Of a stretch of 64,000 nucleotides of DNA, positions 11,201 through 19,665 are shown in pieces. The position numbers and the translations under genes are program-made. Where the stretch lies: positions 49,464-113,463 of the forward strand of contig NZ_JACJQJ010000025.1 in the NCBI RefSeq assembly GCF_014696615.1, in the 5' to 3' direction. Within the stretch, counting starts at the first letter, position 1. Each line of letters starts with the position of its first letter. Under the pieces are notes generated by a model. The model was not told the origin of the DNA and did not search any database. It saw only the letters and a list, made by a program, of their open reading frames with translations. Source of the stretch: Nostoc linckia FACHB-104 (lineage in GTDB: Bacteria > Cyanobacteriota > Cyanobacteriia > Cyanobacteriales > Nostocaceae).

Positions 11201-11843
11201 TAGTAGTTTAGCTAACGGCACTCTCATCTTAGTAATCGATCCCACACTGTTGCTTGAGTCTTATGAAATGCAAGCTACCCTAGAGAGTAGCATCCCATCA
11301 ACCGCTTATTTAGCAAATAAAGCAGCTTTAAGCTTATCAAGTGTAAATTCTAACTCTACACCCCTATTAGCTGCTTCTCCTGTTAGCAACATAACACCAA
11401 CCCAGGTTAGCCAGGCCACATTAGCTACTCCCAAGTCATCGGCTGTGCTTTTAGTGGTAGATGATGCTATTAGCCTCCGGCAAACTATTTCTTTAACATT
11501 GCAAAAATCTGGCTATCAAGTATTACAGGCACAAAATGGTGTGGAAGCTTTAGAACAATTACAAAGACATCCAGAAATTAAAGTGGTAATTTCTGACTTA
11601 GAAATGCCACGTATGAATGGGTTTGAGCTTTTATCTAATGTCCGCCAAAGCCCAAATTTAGCAGATTTGCCAATAGTAATTCTGACTTCACGCAGTGCGG
11701 AAAAACATCGCCAGCTGGCTCAGGCTTTAGGCGCGACAGCTTACTTAACTAAACCCTATTTGGAAGAAAGTCTAATTTCTTTGGTTGAAGATTTAAGTAG
11801 CAAAACGCAGGATCAGTCTAATAATTTAATCATGAGTAAGTAA
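8238..11843 (+). CDS. pixL: Hybrid CheA-type histidine kinase (PixL-like)
   Basis: 1201 residues. N-terminal HPt domain with phosphorylatable H50 in ATHTIKGGAANVG; a long variable linker (about 140-530); dimerisation domain (about 535-670); GHKL ATPase with N-box HLVRNAFDHG (N727), VRDDGQGI (765-772) and SGRGMGLDIV (818-826); a CheW-like regulatory domain (about 855-1010); and a C-terminal receiver (about 1068-1185) with D1075/D1076, phosphoacceptor D1120 and K1172. Fusion of a receiver to CheA is typical of PixL/PilL/HmpE. It should phosphorylate the PixG- and PixH-like receivers in response to the adjacent receptor. The second linker domain (about 150-245) resembles a degenerate HPt-like helical bundle without an obvious His. 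Confidence 0.88.
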   Translation: MTIDNDIREQGYIYFLAEAPELLQIIEQEIYTLAEDFSIAKVHELMRATHTIKGGAANVGLEGIQTIAHSLEDVFNALYNPNVVIDSQLQTLILQAYECLSLALTAELTGCDINSEELLQRAASVFVHLQEKLGDAFGAEAHIPTSEELGFDIVQSIFEVGVKQRIESITEALNSNIDSAEFTNLLREQAEIFIGLAESLNLPGFGAIAQTILAALTANPHQVYQIGEAALANLQQAQAAVLAGDRTSGGEPSLALQSLAKVVTDELNTITNISIPHNDLQNQIKQLYKFLIISGNLKKQPLTPAQAKFYIQVVRYIFGWFNHYREIPQEDLSLSLLVGSEDEDLLTYIEHWLSQFLDFIQEAEDSQSLRLYRQGVILSIILAVLRFYYSEQSLNGDSSIIPTLQQQIGKLAQAYKKYPPVTAQEKNWIDNPKLQQLLVFKEISLQPAITEADNLLEKIWGGEVNLNSTYEIVETTENLETPKISQTPPEQVTVTSIAVQEPAVTDISSSAIDIHQEIEEKISHSSQKNLRHHAFVRVNTEGLQRLNYLAGELLIKQKQRILQDEQVKEIIEQLVQRLNRQQSILSQLGDLPLQMQSAALQHKENFTPVKFDALEMDVYTEFQMTLHEAIEETLQLQEITESLDLLLTQANQLSEKKQRLTLNIIDNLVEARMSPLGNIMNRFPQMVKKMGNVYAKLVDFKVSGTDVLVDKAIAEKLYDPLLHLVRNAFDHGIETTQVRQSLGKPEQAVIEISAYHQGSQTVIEVRDDGQGINLERIRQKAVEQNLLADVYNPTESEILDLMFSPGFSTAEQVSEISGRGMGLDIVRSQLHALNGSISVKSFPNQGTKFILKVPFSMTTDKLMLVQADGVFYALLLDNLEKIIIPSEQQIKEFDDKKVLYYNTEQEQRMVSLSRISDLMYYHGALLNNVNLNNTQTPYDTGITQQPVLLLRRNQEMFGLEVDQIIGEQELVIRPLGNAIAPPKYIYGCSSLANGTLILVIDPTLLLESYEMQATLESSIPSTAYLANKAALSLSSVNSNSTPLLAASPVSNITPTQVSQATLATPKSSAVLLVVDDAISLRQTISLTLQKSGYQVLQAQNGVEALEQLQRHPEIKVVISDLEMPRMNGFELLSNVRQSPNLADLPIVILTSRSAEKHRQLAQALGATAYLTKPYLEESLISLVEDLSSKTQDQSNNLIMSK

Positions 11844-11920
11844 TGGGTAATATGTAGTTCTAATTTGGAACTTAAATTCTTAATTGTACAGTTATAAGCA
11901 ATACCTGTAGTATATTGATT

Positions 11921-11962
11921 ATGAGTAGGGACGTGCTGGTGTGCGTCCCTACTCATGTATTT
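11921..11962 (+). terminator. Intrinsic terminator after the pixL-like gene
   Basis: A perfect 13-bp inverted repeat, ATGAGTAGGGACG (11921-11933) and CGTCCCTACTCAT (11944-11956), has a 10-nt loop and is followed by GTATTTTT. It begins 77 bp after the pixL-like stop. It probably ends the cluster transcript and separates it from the downstream kinase gene. Confidence 0.7.
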
Positions 11963-12308
11963 TTCGCCTTATCTTTTCAAGCTAGTATAAATACTAGGAG
12001 CGTGAAATCATTTGTGGAAAACAAAGTACATTTTGCCTGTCCTAGTTCTCTCCCTAATCGAGTAATTTTACAAGTACTCAACCGAAGGCTAGATGGTAAT
12101 TTGAGTTTTCACAGAGCTATTGTAGTGAGAAGTCAATAACTGTGAAGTAACAAAACCTATGGAGCTTTTTGATAGATGATTAATCATATAACTCATTAGT
12201 TTCTCTGTGAGGATGGTATTGATTGATGAGAGCAACCGTGGGTATGTCAGGAACATCTGGTTAGTTATTGACGCTGCGCTGTACTAGTATTTTTCAGGAG
12301 GAAGACAA
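11963..12308. other. Spacer before the hybrid kinase gene
   Basis: No convincing coding frame; a 74-codon frame at 11915-12139 begins inside the terminator and is judged spurious. It ends in the strong AGGAGG ribosome-binding site at 12297-12302. The kinase promoter probably lies here. Confidence 0.5.
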
Positions 12309-15300
12309 GTGGTGTCCCAGGTGCCAGAGAGAGTTAATGGAGATTTTCCACAGCAACCTGTAATTTATGCCAGTTCAGAAGCAGGAATGGTCTGTCAACT
12401 GGCTGATGGTACGATTCAAGCTTGTAATGCTGCTGCTGAAAAAATTTTAGGATTTACTTTACAGCAGATACAAGGTTGCACCTCTTTTGATCGCCTCTGG
12501 CAAACTATTCACGAAGATGGATCGCCATTTGACGGCGAAACTCATCCAGCAAAAGTGGCATTGCAAACGGCTCAACCAGTTTTTGGCGTTGTGATGGGTA
12601 TTTATCACCCCAGCGGTGAGCTAATTTGGATTAGAATTGATGCCCAGCCTTTGTTTCAGGTAAATAATCCCCATCCTTGGGCTGTAGTCACTACCTTTTA
12701 TAACATTACCTCTGGGAAGCGATCGCAAAATCAACCAGCTGCTGTATTAGCAATACCAGCACAACAGACGCAACATACTATTTTGATCGTGGAAGATTGC
12801 GCGGAAGATAGAGTAATTTATCAGCGTTATCTTCAGCGAGACTCAAAGCAAAATTACAGAATTTTAGAAGCAGAAACTGGAGAAGAAGCTTTAGAAGTTT
12901 GTCAACGTTACCAGCCTGATGTGGTGTTGTTGGACTACCGACTACCAGATTTTGAAGGCGTGGAATTTTTAGAAACGCTGAAAAATCAAAGCAATGGCAA
13001 CTCACCACCAGTAATTGTGGTGACTGGACAAGGTAACGAAGCGATCGCCGTGCAAATTCTCAAAGCTGGGGCTGAAGATTATCTGATTAAAGGTCGCATC
13101 ACAGCAGATGATTTACAATTTACCGTAGGCTGCGCCATTAATAAAGCTCAGTTACGCATCAGACTACAACAAAGTGAAGTCAGACTGCATTTAGCTTTAG
13201 AAGCATCTCGTCAGGGGATTTGGGAATGGAATATTCAGACTGGTAAAGTTTTCTGGTCTGAGCATTTAGAGCGTTTATATGGTTTAGCTCCTGGAAGTTT
13301 TGAGGGAACATATAATGCTTGGGAAAGCCGCATCCATCCCGACGATCACACAGCAGTAGTTCAAATTCTCAACAGTTCATTGGCAACAGGTAACGACTAC
13401 CAAGTAGAATACCGCATCCTACTTCCCGATGGGGGTGTGCGTTGGTTAGGTTGTTGGGGTCGAGTCTTTTATCAAGAAGCTGGTCAACCCGTACAGATAG
13501 CGGGAACGGCACAAGATATTAGCGATCGCAAACAGGTAGAGACGGAACGTCAGCAGCAATTTGAGCGAGAACGCTTAGTTGCCCAAATTACTCAGCAAAT
13601 TCATCAATCCCTGAATTTGAATGATATTCTGCACACCACAGCGCATCTTGCCAGGCAAGTACTAGACTGCGATCGCGTGCTGATTTTTCGCATGAATGCA
13701 AATTCATCAGGAACCGTGGTCTCAGAATCAGTTGCATCTGGGTGGACAGCAATTTTAGCATCAACTATTACCGATCCCTGCTTTGGTCGCAGCTATATTC
13801 ATCTATACCAGCAAGGGCGAGTGCTGGCGATCGCAGATATTTACACCGCTGGTTTTAATGAGTGCCATATTAAGCTACTGGGTCATTTTCAAGTCCGAGC
13901 AAATTTGGTGGTGCCGATTTTGCAAGGTGAGCATTTATGGGGATTGTTAATTGCTCATCACTGTGCTGCACCTCGCTCTTGGCAAGCATCCGAGATAGAA
14001 TTACTTCAGCAATTAGCTAGGCAAGTGGCGATCGCTATTCAGCAAGCTGTGTTGTATCAACAAGCACAGACAGAACTCACTGACCGCAGACGGGCAGAAT
14101 TGGCGTTGCGGCAAAGCGAAGAACGCTATCGGTATTTGGCAGAATTAATCCCGCAATTGGTGTGGACAGCCAACTCCGAGGGAGCCCTACTCGATGTTAA
14201 TCAACGCTGGTCAGATTTTACAGGTTTCACACTGGCACAAGCAAAAATTCACGGCTGGCCAGGCATTGCCCATCCTGACGATGTCCCGATGATGAGTGAG
14301 CAATGGGCATTGGCGCAACAAGATGGTAGTCGTTATCAAGCCGAAGGTAGGATTCGCCGGGCCGATGGCGTATATCGCTGGCATTTACATCAAGCTGTAC
14401 CCTTAAAAAATGAACGGGGTCAAGTGATTAAATGGTTTGGAACGGCGACGGATATTGACGATCAAAAACAACTGGAACAAGAACGCGCCAAAGCACTGGC
14501 CCATGAAAAATTAGCCAGGGAAGAAGCCGAACGCGCCAACCGTATCAAAGATGAATTTTTAGCGGTATTGTCCCATGAATTGCGATCGCCCTTAAATCCG
14601 ATTTTGGGCTGGGTACAATTGCTACAAGGGCGCAAAATGGATGAAGCGAGGACAGCACAAGCCTTGGCAACAATTGAGCGCAATGCGAAATTGCAAGCCC
14701 AACTGATCGAAGATTTACTCGATATTTCCCGAATAATGCGGGGTAAGCTGACGCTAAAAGCGGCTCCTGTGAGTTTAGTTTTTGTGATTACCGCCGCCTT
14801 AGAAACCGTGCGCTTGGCGGCTGAAGCCAAATCAATTCAAATTGCAGTCAGCTTAGATCGAGAAGTGAGAAAGGTTTCTGGTGATGCGGCGCGATTACAG
14901 CAAGCAGTGTGGAACCTGCTTTCTAACGCCGTCAAATTTACACCCATTGGCGGACGAGTAGAAGTTAAACTCACACAAGTTAACTCCCAAGCGCAAATTC
15001 AAGTGATTGATACAGGTAAAGGCATTAATCCCGAGTTTTTGCCCCATGTATTTGAGTATTTTCGCCAAGAAGATGGTTCTACGACCCGTCAGTTTGGCGG
15101 ATTAGGATTAGGATTAGCGATCGCGCGGCAAATTGTGGAAATGCATGGCGGTACAATTTGGGCAGATAGCTCAGGTGAAGGTGAAGGTGCTAGCTTTAGT
15201 ATTCAGCTACCATTGCTGAACGAACAAGAGAACTGCGAACCAGTAGAGACATCTTATGTTTCCCCCCCACCGGAATTACCCCTTGCCGGCATTCGCACCT

Positions 15301-15668
15301 TAGTTGTGGATGATAATACAGATACGCGAGAGTTACTGATGTTTCTCTTACAACAAAATGGTGCCATTGTTAGGGCAATGGCATCAGCAACCACAGCTTT
15401 ACAAGAATTAGATCAATTCCAACCTGATATTCTCCTCAGTGATATTGGAATGCCTGAGATAGACGGTTATACGTTCATCCGTCATATCCGCAATCTGCAA
15501 GACAAACAACAAAAGCCGCTAATTCCAGCCATTGCTTTAACAGCCTATGCTAGTGAAACAGATAAAGAACAAGCGGTAAACGCTGGATTTCAGCGCCATA
15601 TTGCCAAGCCAATCGATCCCAATGGCGTAATTGCGATCGTGCTTGAGTTAGTTGGGCACAGAAAATGA
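12309..15668 (+). CDS. Hybrid histidine kinase with DXCF-type cyanobacteriochrome GAF domain
   Basis: GTG start 6 nt after a strong AGGAGG; 1119 residues. Domains: PAS (about 18-135); receiver 1 (156-275; D209); PAS/PAC (290-408); GAF (430-580); PAS/PAC (603-722); HisKA with H756 (LSHELRSP); GHKL ATPase (about 855-968; LLSNAVKFTP, DTGKGI, GLGLGLAI); receiver 2 (995-1115; D1045). The GAF has both the canonical bilin Cys-His (C519-H520 in FNECHIKLL) and a DPCF motif (C491), the two-cysteine signature of DXCF cyanobacteriochromes that usually sense violet/blue to green or teal light. An internal receiver flanked by sensor domains is unusual and allows cross-talk. Location right after the phototaxis cluster suggests related light signalling, although a terminator separates them. 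No dedicated output gene is adjacent. Confidence 0.86.
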   Translation: MVSQVPERVNGDFPQQPVIYASSEAGMVCQLADGTIQACNAAAEKILGFTLQQIQGCTSFDRLWQTIHEDGSPFDGETHPAKVALQTAQPVFGVVMGIYHPSGELIWIRIDAQPLFQVNNPHPWAVVTTFYNITSGKRSQNQPAAVLAIPAQQTQHTILIVEDCAEDRVIYQRYLQRDSKQNYRILEAETGEEALEVCQRYQPDVVLLDYRLPDFEGVEFLETLKNQSNGNSPPVIVVTGQGNEAIAVQILKAGAEDYLIKGRITADDLQFTVGCAINKAQLRIRLQQSEVRLHLALEASRQGIWEWNIQTGKVFWSEHLERLYGLAPGSFEGTYNAWESRIHPDDHTAVVQILNSSLATGNDYQVEYRILLPDGGVRWLGCWGRVFYQEAGQPVQIAGTAQDISDRKQVETERQQQFERERLVAQITQQIHQSLNLNDILHTTAHLARQVLDCDRVLIFRMNANSSGTVVSESVASGWTAILASTITDPCFGRSYIHLYQQGRVLAIADIYTAGFNECHIKLLGHFQVRANLVVPILQGEHLWGLLIAHHCAAPRSWQASEIELLQQLARQVAIAIQQAVLYQQAQTELTDRRRAELALRQSEERYRYLAELIPQLVWTANSEGALLDVNQRWSDFTGFTLAQAKIHGWPGIAHPDDVPMMSEQWALAQQDGSRYQAEGRIRRADGVYRWHLHQAVPLKNERGQVIKWFGTATDIDDQKQLEQERAKALAHEKLAREEAERANRIKDEFLAVLSHELRSPLNPILGWVQLLQGRKMDEARTAQALATIERNAKLQAQLIEDLLDISRIMRGKLTLKAAPVSLVFVITAALETVRLAAEAKSIQIAVSLDREVRKVSGDAARLQQAVWNLLSNAVKFTPIGGRVEVKLTQVNSQAQIQVIDTGKGINPEFLPHVFEYFRQEDGSTTRQFGGLGLGLAIARQIVEMHGGTIWADSSGEGEGASFSIQLPLLNEQENCEPVETSYVSPPPELPLAGIRTLVVDDNTDTRELLMFLLQQNGAIVRAMASATTALQELDQFQPDILLSDIGMPEIDGYTFIRHIRNLQDKQQKPLIPAIALTAYASETDKEQAVNAGFQRHIAKPIDPNGVIAIVLELVGHRK

Positions 15669-15722
15669 TCGAGTCAACAATCAACAATCAACAGTCAACA
15701 GTCAACAGTCAACAGTCAACAA
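15666..15722. repeat. CAACAGT heptamer array
   Basis: About seven tandem, slightly varied CAACAGT/CAACAAT units fill the gap between the convergent kinase and potB-like genes. The same heptamer forms the core of the MITE-like elements at 44434 and 50959. Confidence 0.75.
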
Positions 15723-16604
15723 TTAACGCTTCGGTGCAGGTTCACCAAATTTAATTAAAAGTGCGATCGCTATACTCACCAGCAAAATTAATGTCATACT
15801 CAAAGCTGAACCGAAGCCCCAATTTTGGGTAGCACCGAGAAATTGGTTATAAACTAATCTTGCTGCCGTCATACTAGAAGCACCGCCTAGTAATTCTGGG
15901 TTAATAAAATCTCCTAATCCGGTGATGAAAACTAACATTGAGCCAGCAGTAATTCCTGGCAAAATTTGTGGTACTGTAACTTTCCAAAATACCTGCCTAG
16001 GATTTGCTCCTAAATCTGCTGCTGCTTCTAATAAGCGGATATCTAATTTTTCTAAAGAGGCATATAAAATCAACACCATATAAGGCAATAAACTATAACT
16101 CATCCCTACCAATACAGCAGGAATTTGGTTAAGTACCTCTAAAGCTGGTAAATGAAATATTTTTAATAAACTATTTAATAAACCTGTAGGACGCAGAATT
16201 GTAATCCAAGCATAGGAACGGAGTAAAGAAGAAGTCCACAAAGGTAAAATAAAGGTTAATAATAATAGATTACGCCAGCGTTTTGGGGCAATTTGAGCAA
16301 TCCAATAGGCTACTGGCAAGCTGAATATTAAACAAATAATTGTAGTACTAGCCGCTAAAATTACTGAACGGATAATTACATGCAAATAAAGAGGGTCGAG
16401 TATTCTCAGATAGTTTTGCAATCCGCTGGGATTAACTAAATCTCCAGGTCGGATATTTGGCACTAAACTCAACTCTAAAATGATTAATGTTGGTAATACT
16501 AATAAAAGAATTAACCAAATACCAGCAGGTGCCAACAATACTAAAGGTTGGAGCCAACTAAAATTTGGATGATGCACTTTTGGCTTTTGTTGCTCAGACA
16601 GCAT
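15723..16604 (-). CDS. potB: ABC transporter permease, spermidine/putrescine type (PotB-like)
   Basis: Inner-membrane permease of 293 residues from the ATG at 16604; an upstream TTG would add 12 residues and neither start has a clear Shine-Dalgarno. Six hydrophobic segments are visible. The cytoplasmic loop EAAADLGANPRQVFWKVTVPQILPGI is the EAA motif that docks on the ATPase. PotB-type permeases form a heterodimer with a PotC-type partner; none is adjacent, but a PotC-like gene lies at 51218. It is the last gene of a minus-strand run of ATPase, four-helix protein, binding protein and permease. Substrate (putrescine, spermidine or related cations) is inferred from family. Confidence 0.85.
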   Translation of the reverse strand: MLSEQQKPKVHHPNFSWLQPLVLLAPAGIWLILLLVLPTLIILELSLVPNIRPGDLVNPSGLQNYLRILDPLYLHVIIRSVILAASTTIICLIFSLPVAYWIAQIAPKRWRNLLLLTFILPLWTSSLLRSYAWITILRPTGLLNSLLKIFHLPALEVLNQIPAVLVGMSYSLLPYMVLILYASLEKLDIRLLEAAADLGANPRQVFWKVTVPQILPGITAGSMLVFITGLGDFINPELLGGASSMTAARLVYNQFLGATQNWGFGSALSMTLILLVSIAIALLIKFGEPAPKR

Positions 16605-16646
16605 TTGATTAGACACAATAGATATTGAAAGAAAAATCAAAAAATT

Positions 16647-17732
16647 TTAACTACTAGTTAACTGAGTCCAATAACGTTCATAGACTTCTTCAAAGTCTCC
16701 TAAAGGCGTAATGCGTTCGCATTTCTCTAAAATTGATTCTGGAGGAAATAAAGTAGTATTTTGTTGTTGTTTTACGGGTAACTGCTCAAATCCTGAACTA
16801 TTAGGAGTAGAAATATTTAGATGTTGACTCATTTGAGCTGCTACCTCTGGCTGTAAAATAAAATTAATCCAAGCATAAGCACCATCAGGATTAGGAGCGA
16901 CTTTAGGAATTACAATTGTATCAGTCCATAGCGAAGAACCACTGCGAGGAATTACATACTTTAATTTGGGATTTTCTTTAGTGACTCGCAGTGCATCTGC
17001 GGAATAACACATTGCTAATGCCAAATCTCCTGCCAGAATTTGATTTTGCCAAGCTTCAGTGTCAAAAGCCGTAATTGCAGGTTTCAGTGCTTTCAATTTT
17101 TCATAAGCTGCTTTAATTTGGCTCTCATCTTTGGAATTGTAAGAAAACCCTAGCATCCGCAAAACTGCACCCATGACCTCACGCACATCATTTAGCAACG
17201 TCATGCGTTTTTGCAATTTATCTTGATTTTGCCAAAGGTATTCCCAATCCTCTGGTGGATCTTGAATAATTTCAGAATTATAAACTAAGCCAGTTGTACC
17301 CCAATTAAAAGGAATACTATAGCGATTGTTTTGGTCATAACTAGGATTTTGAAACCGCGGGAATAAATTTTCTAAGCCAATTAAGCGCTGATGATCTATC
17401 TCTATTAGCAGCTTTTTTTCTACCATCTTTTGTACCATGTAATCAGATGGATAGATAATGCTGTAAGCGCCACCACCTCCTGCTTGCAATTTAGCTAGCA
17501 TGACATCATTAGAATCATAAAAATCAGCTAGTACTTTCATGCCTGTTTGGGCACTAAAAGTTTTTAGTAATTGGCTATCAGTATATTGCGTCCAAGTATA
17601 TAAATATAATTGGTCACGTTGACCAGAGGTTTTAGCATTAGCGCGGACATCAGCTAGTCGCCAGCCACATCCAGTTAAAGATAAGCTAGAAAATGCTGCT
17701 ATTTGTTGGATAATTTTGCGTCTGTTTATCAT
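16647..17732 (-). CDS. potD: Polyamine-type periplasmic substrate-binding lipoprotein (PotD-like)
   Basis: A 361-residue extracellular solute-binding protein. The N-terminus has a twin-Arg-like start (NRRKIIQQ) and a lipobox, SLTGC, with C22 as likely lipidation site, so it is probably membrane-anchored on the periplasmic face. The mature part has PotD features: LYLYTWTQYTDSQLLKTFSAQTG, YDSNDVMLAKLQAGG, YSIIYPSDYMV and IPFNWGTTGLVYN. The protein should capture a polyamine and deliver it to the PotB/PotC channel. It starts downstream of the four-helix gene across a 14-bp tandem repeat array and ends 42 bp before the potB-like ATG. Confidence 0.86.
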   Translation of the reverse strand: MINRRKIIQQIAAFSSLSLTGCGWRLADVRANAKTSGQRDQLYLYTWTQYTDSQLLKTFSAQTGMKVLADFYDSNDVMLAKLQAGGGGAYSIIYPSDYMVQKMVEKKLLIEIDHQRLIGLENLFPRFQNPSYDQNNRYSIPFNWGTTGLVYNSEIIQDPPEDWEYLWQNQDKLQKRMTLLNDVREVMGAVLRMLGFSYNSKDESQIKAAYEKLKALKPAITAFDTEAWQNQILAGDLALAMCYSADALRVTKENPKLKYVIPRSGSSLWTDTIVIPKVAPNPDGAYAWINFILQPEVAAQMSQHLNISTPNSSGFEQLPVKQQQNTTLFPPESILEKCERITPLGDFEEVYERYWTQLTSS

Positions 17733-17761
17733 TTGTCATTTGTTATTGGTCATTTGTCATT

Positions 17762-17859
17762 GGTCATTTGTTTTTGGTCATTTGTTTTTGGTCATTTGTT
17801 TTTGGTCATTTGTTTTTGGTCATTTGTTTTTGGTCATTTGTTTTTGGTCATTTGTTTTT
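17762..17859. repeat. Seven tandem copies of a 14-bp repeat
   Basis: The unit GGTCATTTGTTTTT is repeated seven times without change. It lies between the potD-like and four-helix genes and runs into the 3' end of the latter, supplying its last residues and its stop codon. Degenerate ATTTGTCATTGGTC units flank it. Confidence 0.9.
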
Positions 17860-18221
17860 GGGATATTTCCAATTGAGTTGAGATAGGCGTTGAGTTTTGG
17901 GGCTAATTCATTCATAGTTATTTGAATAGAGTTTATCTGTTCGCTAGTTAGGAGATTTCGCATGTAAGCTCGTCTTAACCAATGTTGGGTTTCATTTAAT
18001 GAGCCTCTGGCTATCTTAATAAAACGTTTATTGTCTTGAAAACTACCTCTTCCTGAACCTTCTGCTATATTTGCTCCAATACTATCTGCTGACCGTACAA
18101 TTTGTTTACCAATTGTTTCTTTGTCGAATAAATCCCATTCGCCAACTATTTTCCAGATGTCATCGGCTAATCTTTCTGATAATTGATAAACCTGTAAATC
18201 TTGGAAACGCTTTGCTGTCAT
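17820..18221 (-). CDS. Four-helix-bundle protein of the 23S rRNA intervening-sequence (TIGR02436) type
   Basis: 133 residues with the family pattern FQDLQVYQLSERLADDIW, ETIGKQIVRSADSIGANIAEGSGR (the conserved ANIAEGSGR) and RGSLNETQHWLRRA. These small helical proteins are often found in rRNA intervening sequences or as stand-alone genes; their function is unsettled. It sits between the potA-like and potD-like genes on the same strand, which looks like an insertion into a transporter operon. The last dozen residues (KTNDQKQMTKNK) are encoded by the 14-bp tandem array, so the natural C-terminus has been replaced or extended by repeat sequence. Confidence 0.85.
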   Translation of the reverse strand: MTAKRFQDLQVYQLSERLADDIWKIVGEWDLFDKETIGKQIVRSADSIGANIAEGSGRGSFQDNKRFIKIARGSLNETQHWLRRAYMRNLLTSEQINSIQITMNELAPKLNAYLNSIGNIPKTNDQKQMTKNK

Positions 18222-18327
18222 TTGTTAGATTAAAATTTAATGTATGATTTCTCAATCTTTACTGAAATTATTTTATTTGTCACCGCCAATGACAAATGAC
18301 AAATGACAAATGACCAATAACCAATAA

Positions 18328-19455
18328 CTATTCCCTAATAGCCAAACAATCACTTTCTTCCCACCAAGCATATATAGGTGTATTGGGGTCGGGTAAGCTA
18401 CCAAAGGTATTGGGTTGTAAAACATTGATAGAAATACCGTTAATTAATTCCACAACATAATTAACGTGAGTACCTAAATACATGACGTTGATTAGTCGTC
18501 CTTCAAAGCAGTTATGCGGTAAATTTGGTGGATAAAGTGATAACTGAATTTTTTCGGGACGCACACACACGACTACTGTTTGTGATATCTCTGTAGGCGT
18601 TTCTTCATGACGAGCAACAACAATTGTTAGCCCAGTTTTAGTTTCAATTTCTACATTAGTTGCATCTAGCGCCGTAATTTCACCACTGAATAAATTAGTA
18701 TCACCAATAAAATCAGCTACAAAAGTAGTGCGGGGAAATTCGTAAATTTGGCTGGGGGTACCAACTTGCTCTATTTTCCCTTGATTGATCACAGCAATGC
18801 GATCGCTCAACGAAAGCGCTTCTTCTTGATCGTGGGTGACCATAATAAAGGTCAACTTCAGTTCTTGGTGTAAATTTAATAACTCAACTTGCATTTCTTT
18901 ACGTAGCTTTAAATCTAATGCGCCTAAGGGTTCATCTAGCAACACCACAGATGGACGGTTGACTAAAGCCCTAGCTAAAGCTACTCTTTGCTGTTGACCA
19001 CCAGAAAGTTGATTAGGAAAGCGCGATCGCAAACTTTCCATTTTCACTAGTTTTAAAGCTTCTTTGACTCGATGGTCGATTTCTGACTTGCGGAGTTTTT
19101 TTAATCGCAGTCCAAAGGCAATGTTATCCCATACATTCAGGTGATTGAACAATGCATAACTTTGAAATACCGTATTGACAGGTCGGCGGTAAGGCGGGAC
19201 ATTAGTCATAGGCTGACCCTGAATCAGTACCTTACCAGCATCCGCTGTTTCAAACCCAGCAATCAAACGTAATATAGTTGTTTTTCCACAACCAGAAGGC
19301 CCAAGGATACTAAAAAATTCTCCTTGCCTCACTTCTAAATCTACGCCATTGACTGCTGGTTCCTGGTGAAAAAACTTGAATACGTTACGCAGCTCAACAT
19401 CAAGCGGCTGCAAAGCCATTATTTCCCTCTGATTCTGCGTCACAGTTTGAGCCAT
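18328..19455 (-). CDS. potA: ABC transporter ATPase, spermidine/putrescine type (PotA-like)
   Basis: 375 residues. Walker [11 protein letters not shown]-loop VFQSYALF, signature LSGGQQQR and Walker [13 protein letters not shown] are intact, followed by the H-loop ([10 protein letters not shown]). The C-terminal third (about 250-375) is the TOBE-type regulatory domain of PotA/MalK ATPases. It should power uptake with the PotD-, PotB- and remote PotC-like proteins. It is the first gene of the minus-strand run; the gap to the PBP2 gene on the other strand (19456-19665) must contain divergent promoters. Confidence 0.9.
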   Translation of the reverse strand: MAQTVTQNQREIMALQPLDVELRNVFKFFHQEPAVNGVDLEVRQGEFFSILGPSGCGKTTILRLIAGFETADAGKVLIQGQPMTNVPPYRRPVNTVFQSYALFNHLNVWDNIAFGLRLKKLRKSEIDHRVKEALKLVKMESLRSRFPNQLSGGQQQRVALARALVNRPSVVLLDEPLGALDLKLRKEMQVELLNLHQELKLTFIMVTHDQEEALSLSDRIAVINQGKIEQVGTPSQIYEFPRTTFVADFIGDTNLFSGEITALDATNVEIETKTGLTIVVARHEETPTEISQTVVVCVRPEKIQLSLYPPNLPHNCFEGRLINVMYLGTHVNYVVELINGISINVLQPNTFGSLPDPNTPIYAWWEESDCLAIRE

Positions 19456-19665
19456 AATCCTTAGTAAAATGCCATGATCTTACGTGATTGTGCCCAATAA
19501 TGTAGTCTTTTAACCAAACTACTCATGGCACTTTGGTTTATTGTATCCGTGAAAAACAATTGTTCTAGAAGATAATTTCCTAACTATTTGGCGTTTTATA
19601 CTGAGTCGCAGCTTTTAGGGTTGTGTATACAAGTAATACTAATTTCTTAATCTTAATTTTTTCTT

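Noticed and set aside
11915..12139. 74-codon plus-strand frame after the pixL-like gene
   Set aside because: It begins just before and reads through a perfect terminator hairpin, has no ribosome-binding site and no recognisable domain.
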